From: Streptomyces barringtoniae
Lineage (GTDB): Bacteria > Actinomycetota > Actinomycetes > Streptomycetales > Streptomycetaceae
Assembly: GCF_020819595.1 (NCBI RefSeq)
Contig: NZ_JAJHNP010000009.1
Location: forward strand, 1-64,000
Direction of reading: 5' to 3'
DNA: 64,000 nucleotides
The notes under the pieces are model-generated. The model worked only from the letters and a program-made list of their open reading frames with translations, ran no database searches and was not told the origin of the DNA. Below are positions 33,424 through 41,205 of this stretch, one piece after another; position 1 is the stretch's first letter; every line of letters starts with the position of its first letter. Both the position numbers and the translations under genes were made by a program.

Positions 33424-35382
33424 ATGGCCACGTCCGAACACGCTCCGCACACCGGCCGGCTGCGCGCCTGGATGCTGGAGGGCCTGTCCGACATGGGCAA
33501 GGCCGGGGGCCACACCGGCCCGCACGCCGAGCCCGAGCCCCCGCACAAGGGCCAGCGCTGGTACCGGGTGATGTGCCTGACGGGTGTCGACTACTTCTCG
33601 ACCCTCGGCTACCAGCCCGGCATCGCGGCCCTGGCGGCCGGTCTGCTCTCCCCGGTCGCCACCCTGGTCCTCGTCGCCGTCACCCTCGCCGGCGCCCTCC
33701 CCGTCTACCGCAGGGTGGCCGAGGAGAGCCCGCACGGCGAGGGGTCCATCGCCATGCTGGAGCGGCTGCTGTCCTTCTGGAAGGGCAAGCTGTTCGTCCT
33801 GACACTGCTGGGCTTCGCCGCCACCGACTTCCTGATCACCATCACCCTGTCGGCCGCCGACGCCTCCACCCACCTGATCGAGAACCCGCACCTGACGAGC
33901 ACCCTGCACGGCCTGCAGATGCTGATCACGCTGTTGCTCGTGGCCCTGCTGGGCGCGGTGTTCCTCAAGGGCTTCCTGGAGGCGATCGGCGTCGCGTTCG
34001 CCCTGGTGGTGGTCTATCTCGCCCTGAACGCGGTGGTCGTGGTGGTCGGCCTGTGGCACGTGCTCACCGCCGGGCACCTGGTCACCGACTGGACCAGCGC
34101 CCTGACCGCCGAGCACGGCAACGCCCTGGCCATGATCGGGGTGTCCCTGCTGGTCTTCCCCAAGCTCGCGCTCGGCCTGTCCGGCTTCGAGACCGGCGTC
34201 GCCGTCATGCCCCACGTCCAGGGCGACCCGGACGACACCGAGGAGAAGCCGAAGGGCCGGATCCGGGACACGAAGAAGCTGCTCACCACGGCCGCGCTGA
34301 TCATGAGCGTCTTCCTGATCACGACCAGTTTCATCACCACGGTGCTCATCCCGGAGAACGAGTTCAAGCCCGGCGGCCAGGCCAACGGCCGCGCGCTCGC
34401 CTACCTCGCGCACGAGTACCTCGGCGGCGCCTTCGGCACGGTCTACGACGTCTCGACCATCGCGATCCTGTGGTTCGCCGGCGCCTCGGCCATGGCCGGT
34501 CTGCTGAACCTGATGCCGCGCTATCTGCCCCGCTACGGCATGGCCCCGCAGTGGGCCCGTGCCGTGCGCCCGATGGTCATCGTCTTCACCCTGGTCGCCT
34601 TCCTGGTCACCTGGCTCTTCGACGCCAACGTCGACAAGCAGGGCGGCGCCTACGCCACCGGCGTGCTGGTCCTGATGTCCTCCGCGGCGATCGCCGTGAC
34701 CATCGCCTCCCACCGGGCCGGCCAACGCGGCTGGACCGCCGGCTTCGGCGCCGTCTTTGCGGTCCTGCTCTACGTGACCGTGGCGAACGTCGTCGAACGC
34801 CCGGACGGCGTGAAGATCGGCGCCTGCTTCATCGTCGGCATCATGCTCGTCTCCTTCCTCTCCCGGCTGGCCCGCGCCTTCGAGCTGCGCGTCACGCACA
34901 TCGAGCTCGACGACATGGCGGAACGGTTCATCCGGGACATGTCGCACCGCCGCATCCGTTTCATCGCCAACAAGCCCGGCCGGCGCGACAAGGCCGAGTA
35001 CCGCGACAAGGTCGAGCAGATCAGGGCCGACAACGACATCCCGTCCTCGGAGGACTTCGTCTTCGTCGAGGTCACGGTCACCGACCCCTCCGAGTTCGAG
35101 GCCGGCCTGGCCGTGCGCGGCGAGGTCCTGCACGGCCGCTACCGCGTGCTGACCCTGGATTCCTCCTCCATCCCCAACGCCCTGGCCGCGCTCCTCCTGC
35201 ACGCCCGCGACGCCACCGGCTGCACTCCGCACATCTACTTCGAGTGGACCGAGGGCAACCCCTTCGCCAACTTCCTGCGCTTCTTCCTCTTCGGCCAGGG
35301 CGAGGTCGCCCCGGTCACCCGCGAGGTCCTGCGCGAGGCCGAACCGAACCGGCCCCTGCGCCCCCGCGTGCACACCGGCTGA
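33424..35382 (+). CDS. large APC-superfamily permease, second probable cation/amino-acid transporter
   Basis: Membrane protein of 652 residues. A 45-residue polar N-terminus precedes the first helix motif TGVDYFSTLGYQPGIAALAAG, which is related to the SSVAYG motif of KimA and to KUP-like proteins. About 12 helices follow, with PHGEGSIAMLERLL after the second and GLSGFETGVAVMPHVQG in the middle. A cytoplasmic tail of about 140 residues ends HIYFEWTEGNPFANFLRFFLFGQGE. The substrate is not determined by sequence. Its position between a cation antiporter and a gene with a candidate KdpE box favours potassium or an osmolyte. GGGAG lies 8 nt before the ATG. The 267-nt gap upstream shows a TACGCT -10 candidate (33358-33363) and nothing else. 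Confidence 0.75.
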   Translation: MATSEHAPHTGRLRAWMLEGLSDMGKAGGHTGPHAEPEPPHKGQRWYRVMCLTGVDYFSTLGYQPGIAALAAGLLSPVATLVLVAVTLAGALPVYRRVAEESPHGEGSIAMLERLLSFWKGKLFVLTLLGFAATDFLITITLSAADASTHLIENPHLTSTLHGLQMLITLLLVALLGAVFLKGFLEAIGVAFALVVVYLALNAVVVVVGLWHVLTAGHLVTDWTSALTAEHGNALAMIGVSLLVFPKLALGLSGFETGVAVMPHVQGDPDDTEEKPKGRIRDTKKLLTTAALIMSVFLITTSFITTVLIPENEFKPGGQANGRALAYLAHEYLGGAFGTVYDVSTIAILWFAGASAMAGLLNLMPRYLPRYGMAPQWARAVRPMVIVFTLVAFLVTWLFDANVDKQGGAYATGVLVLMSSAAIAVTIASHRAGQRGWTAGFGAVFAVLLYVTVANVVERPDGVKIGACFIVGIMLVSFLSRLARAFELRVTHIELDDMAERFIRDMSHRRIRFIANKPGRRDKAEYRDKVEQIRADNDIPSSEDFVFVEVTVTDPSEFEAGLAVRGEVLHGRYRVLTLDSSSIPNALAALLLHARDATGCTPHIYFEWTEGNPFANFLRFFLFGQGEVAPVTREVLREAEPNRPLRPRVHTG

Positions 35383-35406
35383 AGCCGCCGGGGACCGGGG
35401 CGTCCG

Positions 35407-35455
35407 CGTCAGGATTCCGTCAAGATGCACCCGTACGGCGCTAGGACGCCGTATG
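35407..35455 (+). promoter_or_regulatory. paired half-sites upstream of the small membrane protein gene, candidate KdpE box
   Basis: CGTCAG (35407) and CGTCAA (35418) are offset by 11 nt. Weaker CGCTAG (35439) and CGTATG (35450) repeat the pattern 32 nt downstream. The array ends about 40 nt before the presumed transcription start. Confidence 0.45.
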
Positions 35456-35483
35456 CAGCGGCGCCGCACCCCGCACAGCCGCC

Positions 35484-35489
35484 TAGCGT
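35484..35489 (+). promoter_or_regulatory. -10 box of a leaderless promoter
   Basis: TAGCGT is followed 7 nt later by the ATG at 35497. It is positioned downstream of the candidate KdpE box, so activation from that box is plausible. Confidence 0.55.
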
Positions 35490-35496
35490 CGGCCCC

Positions 35497-36015
35497 ATGC
35501 GACGGAGCGGACCGCCAGGCTCGGCCGGCGACCGCCACTGGCGCGGCAGCGCCCGGCTGGCGCTCACCTGCGCCCTGACCTTCTGCGCCCTGTGCTTCCT
35601 GGTCGACTGGGACGCGGGCAGCCTGACCCCCCTGCGCGCCCTGCTCTGGATCACCCTGTCGGCCGCGGTGTGCGCAGTCCTGATCCCCCAGCGGGTCACC
35701 GCGGGCCCCGGCTGGCTCGCGGTCCGCACGCCCTGGCGCCGGCACGTGGTCCGTACGGACGCCCTGGTCTCCGTACGGCAGTACGACGGCGTCTCCTCCC
35801 ACCTGGTCCTGCGGGACGTCCACGGCCACCGCCTGGAACTCGACACCCGCATCCTCGCGGCCAACCCCCTGCTCTGGCACGAACTCGACACCGGCGTCCG
35901 CCGCTCCCTGGAACGCGGAACCCTGCGCCGCGGTGCGGAAGTCCTTCACCGCCTGGGTCACCGCATCGACGACGAGACGGTGCAGGCGGTGCTCAGGGCC
36001 TCGGGCCTCTCCTGA
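35497..36015 (+). CDS. small membrane protein of the potassium island, unknown function
   Basis: Protein of 172 residues. Two hydrophobic segments (LALTCALTFCALCFLV and LLWITLSAAVCAVLI) are followed by a soluble domain of about 110 residues with a PH-like pattern (GPGWLAVRTPWRRHVVRTDALVSVRQYDGVSSHLVLRDVHGHRLELDTRILAANP). I do not recognise a named family. A paralogue, now broken, lies at 28362-28777 beside the KimA-like gene. Both copies sit next to candidate KdpE boxes and a potassium-type permease, suggesting an accessory role in ion transport or its regulation. The start is set by the leaderless promoter; a GTG-less frame extends upstream to 35425. A GCCCCGG/CCGGGGC hairpin follows. Confidence 0.75.
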   Translation: MRRSGPPGSAGDRHWRGSARLALTCALTFCALCFLVDWDAGSLTPLRALLWITLSAAVCAVLIPQRVTAGPGWLAVRTPWRRHVVRTDALVSVRQYDGVSSHLVLRDVHGHRLELDTRILAANPLLWHELDTGVRRSLERGTLRRGAEVLHRLGHRIDDETVQAVLRASGLS

Positions 36016-36049
36016 CTCCTGGCCGCGGTTTCAGCCGGCTGCCGTGGCT

Positions 36050-36068
36050 GCCCCGGACTGACCGGGGC
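36050..36068 (+). terminator. short hairpin after the small membrane protein gene
   Basis: GCCCCGG (36050-36056) pairs with CCGGGGC (36062-36068) across a 5-nt loop, 35 nt past the stop. Confidence 0.5.
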
Positions 36069-36134
36069 CCGCGCACGGCGGGGATCTAGGCTTCCTTCTG
36101 TACGAGATTCGCTTCGGCTGTGAGGGACGCCGCG

Positions 36135-38183
36135 TTGAACTTCTGGTCGATCTATCAGCATGGCTTCGCCCGCGTCGCCGCGTGCACGGGCCACACCGTC
36201 ATCGCCGACCCGCCCGCCAACGCCGAGGCGGTCCTGCGCCACGCCCGCCGGTGCGCCGAGGAGGGCGTCGCCGTCGCCGTGTTCCCCGAGCTGTGCCTGT
36301 CCGGGTACGCGATCGACGACCTGCTGCTGCAGGACGCCATGCTCGACGACGTCGAGACGGCGCTCGCCACGATCGTCGCCGAGTCGGCGGACCTGCTGCC
36401 GGTGCTGGTCGTCGGCGCCCCGCTGCGCCACCGCGATGTGATCTACAACTGCGCGGTGATCGTGCACCGCGGCCGGATCCTCGGCGTCGTACCGAAGTCG
36501 TACCCGCCGAACTACCGGGAGTTCTACGAGCGCCGGCAGATCGCCGCGGGCGACGGCGAGCGCGGCGGAACGATCCGGCTGGGCGGTGCGCACGTGCCGT
36601 TCGGCGTGGACCTGCTCTTCGCGGCGGCGGACGTGCCCGGGCTCGTGCTGCACGCGGAGATCTGCGAGGACATGTGGGTGCCGGTGCCGCCGAGCGCGGA
36701 GGCGGCGCTGGCCGGGGCGACCGTCCTGGTCAACCTCTCGGGCAGCCCGATCACGGTCGGCCGGGCCGAGGACCGCAAGCTGCTGTGCCGCTCGGCGTCC
36801 TCCCGCTGCCTCGCCGCGTACGTCTACGCGGCGGCCGGCCTCGGCGAGTCGACCACCGACCTGTCCTGGGACGGCCAGACCCTGATCTACGAGAACGGGG
36901 TGCTGCTGGCCGAGACCGAACGCTTCCCGCTGGGCGAGCAGTACGCGATGGCCGACGTGGACCTCGACCTGCTGCGGCAGGAGCGGCAGCGGACGGGCAC
37001 GTTCGGCGAGAACCGCCGCACCCATGCCGCGCGCACCGGCGACTTCCGGACCGTCTCCTTCGAACTCGCCCCGCCCACCACCGCCGACCTGGGCCTGCGC
37101 CGCCGCGTGGAGCGCTTCCCCTTCGTCCCGGCCGACGCCGAACGGCTCGCCCTGGACTGCTACGAGGCGTACAACATCCAGGTCGCGGGGTTGCAGCAGC
37201 GGCTCGCGTCGATCGGCGGCCCCAAGGTCGTCATCGGCGTCTCCGGCGGCCTGGACTCCACGCACGCGCTGATCGTCGCCGCCCGGGCGATGGACCGCGC
37301 CGGGCGCCCGCGCAGCGACATCCTGGCCTTCACCCTGCCCGGCTTCGCCACCAGCGACCACACCAAGGACAACGCCCACCGGCTGATGCGGGCCCTCGGC
37401 GTCACCGCGGCCGAGCTGGACATCACGCCGACCGCACGGCTGATGCTGAAGGAGATCGGCCACCCCTTCGCCTCCGGCGAGCCGGTGTACGACGTCACCT
37501 TCGAGAACGTCCAGGCGGGCCTGCGCACCGACTACCTGTTCCGCCTCGCCAACCAGCGCGGCGGCATCGTGCTCGGCACCGGCGACCTCTCCGAGCTGGC
37601 GCTCGGCTGGTCGACGTACGGCGTCGGCGACCAGATGAGCCACTACAACGTCAACTCCGGCGTGCCGAAGACGCTGATCCAGCACCTCATCCGCTGGGTC
37701 GTCGGCAGCGAGCAGTTCGACGAGGAGACCGGCAAGATCCTCACCGCGATCCTCGACACCGAGATCAGCCCCGAGCTGGTGCCCGGCGAGGAGATGCAGT
37801 CCACCGAGTCGAAGATCGGCCCGTACGCGCTGCACGACTTCACCCTCTTCCACGTGCTGCGCTACGGCTTCCGCCCCTCGAAGATCGCCTTCCTCGCCTG
37901 GCACGCCTGGCACGACCGGGAGAACGGCGCCTGGCCCCCCGGCTTCCCGGAGGCCGAGCGCGGCACCTACGACCTGGCGCAGATCCGGCACTGGCTGGAG
38001 GTCTTCATCCGCCGCTTCTTCGCCTTCTCCCAGTTCAAACGCTCGGCCATGCCGAACGGCCCGAAGGTCTCGGCGGGCGGCTCCCTCTCACCGCGCGGCG
38101 ACTGGCGGGCTCCGTCGGACGGGACGGCGCAGGCGTGGTTGCGGGATCTGGAACGCTTCAACTCGGCGGAGACGGAGGCGTAG
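36135..38183 (+). CDS. nadE: glutamine-dependent NAD+ synthetase
   Basis: Two-domain enzyme of 682 residues that amidates deamido-NAD+ using ATP and glutamine, the last step of NAD synthesis. The N-terminal nitrilase-like glutaminase has the triad E52 (VFPELCLSGY), K121 (VVPKSYPPNY) and C177 (HAEICEDMW). The C-terminal synthetase has the P-loop SGGLDST starting at S370, GTGDLSELALGWSTYGVGD and the lysine-rich SQFKRSAMPNGPKV end. The TTG at 36135 is chosen because AGGGA lies 7 nt upstream and the protein then begins NFWSIYQHGF, as in mycobacterial NadE. A GTG at 36120 is an alternative. Confidence 0.97.
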   Translation: MNFWSIYQHGFARVAACTGHTVIADPPANAEAVLRHARRCAEEGVAVAVFPELCLSGYAIDDLLLQDAMLDDVETALATIVAESADLLPVLVVGAPLRHRDVIYNCAVIVHRGRILGVVPKSYPPNYREFYERRQIAAGDGERGGTIRLGGAHVPFGVDLLFAAADVPGLVLHAEICEDMWVPVPPSAEAALAGATVLVNLSGSPITVGRAEDRKLLCRSASSRCLAAYVYAAAGLGESTTDLSWDGQTLIYENGVLLAETERFPLGEQYAMADVDLDLLRQERQRTGTFGENRRTHAARTGDFRTVSFELAPPTTADLGLRRRVERFPFVPADAERLALDCYEAYNIQVAGLQQRLASIGGPKVVIGVSGGLDSTHALIVAARAMDRAGRPRSDILAFTLPGFATSDHTKDNAHRLMRALGVTAAELDITPTARLMLKEIGHPFASGEPVYDVTFENVQAGLRTDYLFRLANQRGGIVLGTGDLSELALGWSTYGVGDQMSHYNVNSGVPKTLIQHLIRWVVGSEQFDEETGKILTAILDTEISPELVPGEEMQSTESKIGPYALHDFTLFHVLRYGFRPSKIAFLAWHAWHDRENGAWPPGFPEAERGTYDLAQIRHWLEVFIRRFFAFSQFKRSAMPNGPKVSAGGSLSPRGDWRAPSDGTAQAWLRDLERFNSAETEA

Positions 38184-38184
38184 C

Positions 38185-38200
38185 CGCCCCGAAAGGGGCG
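38185..38200 (+). terminator. short GC hairpin after nadE
   Basis: CGCCCC-GAAA-GGGGCG begins 2 nt after the nadE stop and has a GNRA tetraloop. Confidence 0.5.
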
Positions 38201-38208
38201 CGGGGGGC

Positions 38209-39225
38209 TCAGGCCCGCACCGCTGAAAGCGCACGAAGGATGCGTGCGAGGTCGTCCGGTGCGGCAGCGAGCCGTACGGGCGTACCCGCGTCGTCGAGTT
38301 CGGCGATGTGCCAGCTGCGCGGAACGAGGTCACCCTCCTCCCCCCGCGGCCGCCGCACGGCCCGAACGGTGAGCCGTCCCACCGGGATCCGCTTCGCAGC
38401 GAACCTCCCCGGCCCCGCGTGGGGCGTCACCGCGGGCTCGCCGGCGCCGAGCACGATGTGGGTACCGAAGCCGTGCGGGTTGTAGTCGGTGTGCTCCAGA
38501 AAACGCGCCGACAGGAACACCTCGCCGTCCGCGGGGAGTTCGGGCGCCGTGGACCGGCCGGGCGTGCGGATCCGCGTCGCCCGCCACGCCCAGCCGGACA
38601 GCGCCACGCTGACCAGCGCGCCCACCGCCCACCAGGCGAGCGTGGCCGTCGAGCCGAACAGGGACACGGGGTGCCGGTAGCACAGCGGCAAGAGCCACAC
38701 CGCCGTGCCGAGGAGCGGGACGAGGAACGGCAGCGCGGACGGCGGGGCCTCGCCCTCGGGCAGCCGGCGCCCGCGCGCCCGCAGCAGCAGCCGGGCTCCC
38801 GGCCAGCCCGCGGCCAGCGCACACAGGGCCGCGACCACCGCCTGGCTGCCGCCGGTGGCCACATGCTCGTGCCAGACGTACCGCGCCCCGGCGACCTTCA
38901 TCACCTGGCCCCGCCACACGGTCAGCCGGACCCGGTCACCGGCCTCGAAGGCCTCGGCGGCGTCGTACGACACCCACATCCGGGGCGTCGGGCGGCCCCC
39001 GGCGAAGTACAGGCGGCCGCCCTGCTTGGGCGAGCGCGGATCGGTGCGCTCGATCACGGCCGGGAGGGTGCGCAGACAGTCGTTCCCGCGCGCACCGGAG
39101 GCGCAGGGCCGGGCCGCGTGCCAGGCCCGCTCCTCCGCGGTGACCGCCGGCACGAACCAGGCGGCCGCCCCCGCGCACACCAGCAGCAGCGCGCAGACCG
39201 CCAGTTGACCAACCCTGCTCCTCAT
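38209..39225 (-). CDS. membrane protein of unknown function
   Basis: Protein of 338 residues. An N-terminal hydrophobic segment (QLAVCALLLVCAGAAAWFV) is followed by an extracytoplasmic region of about 110 residues with a cysteine pair (PCASGARGNDCLRTLPAVIERTDP) that could form a disulfide. Three further hydrophobic helices lie at residues 130-215, then a C-terminal domain of about 110 residues. The overall plan recalls actinobacterial DUF3592-like proteins with an extracellular oligonucleotide-fold domain, but I cannot assign a family. It is convergent with nadE across a hairpin. Confidence 0.7.
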   Translation of the reverse strand: MRSRVGQLAVCALLLVCAGAAAWFVPAVTAEERAWHAARPCASGARGNDCLRTLPAVIERTDPRSPKQGGRLYFAGGRPTPRMWVSYDAAEAFEAGDRVRLTVWRGQVMKVAGARYVWHEHVATGGSQAVVAALCALAAGWPGARLLLRARGRRLPEGEAPPSALPFLVPLLGTAVWLLPLCYRHPVSLFGSTATLAWWAVGALVSVALSGWAWRATRIRTPGRSTAPELPADGEVFLSARFLEHTDYNPHGFGTHIVLGAGEPAVTPHAGPGRFAAKRIPVGRLTVRAVRRPRGEEGDLVPRSWHIAELDDAGTPVRLAAAPDDLARILRALSAVRA

Positions 39226-39310
39226 GCCCGGGATTGTCGCAGCGCCGGGCAGGCCGCTCTTGTACCGGCTCCGGCAACGAAGGGGCGACCGGCACTGCCG
39301 TGATCGGACG

Positions 39311-40027
39311 TCAGTTGTTCCAGCTCTCGTCGTACGGGTCGTGCGGCACCGGTACCGGTCTCGCCGCGGTGACCTTCAGATAGGGGATGGGGCCGTTGTT
39401 GACCGGGTCGTGGGTCATGCGGGGGGTGTAGGTGCCGGTCACCTCCAGCCAGGCGTCCGGGCGCAGGACCGGGGGGAGTTCGCCGGTAAGGGCGATCTTG
39501 ACCGGCTGGGCGTCCGCGGCACAGCAGTTGAGGGCCATCCGGACCAGGTACGGCGCGCCCGAGTGGTCCAGGGCGAGGAAGCCGGTGACGCGGACGGTGC
39601 GGCCGTGCAGGGAGCGGCCGTGGCCGTAGGCCGCGCGGGAGGCGTAGTCGATCACGGAGAGGGGGGCCGGGTCGGCGGCGGGCAGTGCGCCGTAGACGTA
39701 CGGCTTCTGCAGGGCCGTACCGGAGCGCAGGGCGCTGTAGGAGCCGAGGGCGGGAGGAGCGACGAGGATGAGGGCGAGGAGGGGGAGCAACAGGAGCCAG
39801 GAGATGCGGGGTTCGGGGTGTGCGTGCGCCTCGGTGGCGGCGGCCCTGGCGCGCCGGCGCTCGTACCAGACCGTCGCCAGCGCCGCCGCGATCAGGACCA
39901 CTCCCGAGGCGAGCAGCAGCGGGCGCAGGCCCTCCTTGACGTAGCGGAGATAGAGGTCGGTGCTGCCCGCGTGGAGCAGGGCGGCGCCGAGCAGGAACAT
40001 GACGGCGGACTGGGACTGGCGGTTCAC
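39311..40027 (-). CDS. TIGR03943/YcgQ-like membrane protein
   Basis: Protein of 238 residues with two N-terminal helices, a histidine-containing loop (EAHAHPEPR), a third helix and an extracytoplasmic domain of about 120 residues with an NCCAAD motif (LVRMALNCCAADAQPVKIAL) and GRTVRVTGFLAL. This matches the TIGR03943 (YcgQ) family, whose genes are almost always paired with a YcgR-like permease. In some Firmicutes the pair is in the Zur regulon and is proposed to act in metal transport. The GTG start overlaps the permease stop (GTGA), so the two are co-translated. I see no Zur-box-like palindrome here. Confidence 0.8.
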   Translation of the reverse strand: MNRQSQSAVMFLLGAALLHAGSTDLYLRYVKEGLRPLLLASGVVLIAAALATVWYERRRARAAATEAHAHPEPRISWLLLLPLLALILVAPPALGSYSALRSGTALQKPYVYGALPAADPAPLSVIDYASRAAYGHGRSLHGRTVRVTGFLALDHSGAPYLVRMALNCCAADAQPVKIALTGELPPVLRPDAWLEVTGTYTPRMTHDPVNNGPIPYLKVTAARPVPVPHDPYDESWNN

Positions 40028-41043
40028 AGCAGGACCGTCCCGGTGACGACAGCCCCCGTGATCGCCAGCGCGAAGGTGGCGGGGGCGAAGCGGAGGGCGA
40101 AGGTACGGCCGAAGGTGCCGGCCTGCATCGCGAACAGCTTGAGGTCGATCATGGGGCCCACCACCAGGAACACCAGCTTGGCCGTCAGGGAGAACTGGGT
40201 GAGGGAGGCCGCGACGAACGCGTCGGCCTCCGAGCAGATGGACAGCAGGACGGCGAGGACGGCCAGGGCCAGCACAGAGAAGACGGGGTTTCCTGCCGCC
40301 GTGCGCAGCCAGTCCGCGGGGGTCGCCGCCTTCAGCGTGGCCGCGGCCATCGCCCCGAGCACCAGGAAGCCGCCCGCGTGCACGGTGTCGTGCCGTACCG
40401 AGTTCCAGAACGCCTCCCCCTTCGTCGCGCCCTCGTGCGCGCCGTGGGCCGGCGGGCGCAGCCAGTCGGTGCGGCCCAGCCGCTGCCACAGCCAGCCCAT
40501 CGCGCACGCCACCAGCAGGCTCGCCAGGAAGCGGGCCAGGACCATCTCGGGCCGGCCCGGGAAGGCGACGGCGGTGGCGGTCAGCACGATCGGGTTGATC
40601 GCGGGGGCGGAGAGGAGGAAGGCGAGGGCGGCGGCCGGGGTGACCCCTCTGCGCACCAGGGCGCCCGCCACCGGGACCGAGGCGCATTCGCAGCCGGGCA
40701 GCACCGCGCCCGCGATCCCGGCGACGGGGACGGCCAGGGCGGGGCGGCGCGGGAGGGCGCGCGCGAAGAAGGCCGGCGGTACGAACACCGCGATCGCCGC
40801 CGACAGCAGCACGCCGAGGACGAGGAAGGGCAGCGCCTGGACCGTCACCGCGACGAACACCGTCATCCAGCTCTGCATCAGCGGGGTGCCGAGGAGCCCG
40901 CGGATCGGGGACTGGGCGAGCACCGCGAGGAGCAGGATCAGCGTCAGCACGAGCGGGGAGCTGAGCCTGCGGCTGCCTGGGCCGCCCGGCTCGCCGGCGG
41001 GACCTGCCTCCGCGCCGGGCGGGGCGTCTTCCGTGATGGCCAC
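40024..41043 (-). CDS. YcgR/YraQ-like permease
   Basis: Integral membrane protein of 339 residues with eight or more helices. The family signature GAVLPGCECASVPVAGALVRRGVTPAAALAFLLSAPAINPIVL is present twice in modified form; the second half has SICSEADAFVAASLTQFSLTAKLVFLVVGPMIDLKL. These COG0701-type permeases carry conserved Cys residues and move unknown metal or sulfur species. It is the first gene of a two-gene operon with the TIGR03943 protein. The GTG start has GGAGGT 8 nt upstream. Confidence 0.85.
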   Translation of the reverse strand: MAITEDAPPGAEAGPAGEPGGPGSRRLSSPLVLTLILLLAVLAQSPIRGLLGTPLMQSWMTVFVAVTVQALPFLVLGVLLSAAIAVFVPPAFFARALPRRPALAVPVAGIAGAVLPGCECASVPVAGALVRRGVTPAAALAFLLSAPAINPIVLTATAVAFPGRPEMVLARFLASLLVACAMGWLWQRLGRTDWLRPPAHGAHEGATKGEAFWNSVRHDTVHAGGFLVLGAMAAATLKAATPADWLRTAAGNPVFSVLALAVLAVLLSICSEADAFVAASLTQFSLTAKLVFLVVGPMIDLKLFAMQAGTFGRTFALRFAPATFALAITGAVVTGTVLL

Positions 41044-41205
41044 GTGCGGTTACCTCCGGCTGGCTGTCCTCGTTCGCTCCCTCCCCTTCGGTACGCGAGT
41101 CGTCCCCCGGGTGTTCACACCGTTGCTGGAACCACTCCTCTCCTTGGGGCAGTCTTTTCCCTCGTGGGGAGCGTTCCGTATCAAGGTGGGCCCAGGGCCC
41201 CGCAC

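Noticed and set aside
31441..35961. Very long minus-strand open frame antisense to the antiporter and permease genes
   Set aside because: It is a shadow of high-GC codon bias. The translation is compositionally odd (GDxG, HHRRD runs) and the plus-strand frames carry clear transporter motifs.
41044..41205. Zur box for the YcgR/YcgQ pair
   Set aside because: No AT-rich palindrome resembling the Streptomyces Zur consensus is present.
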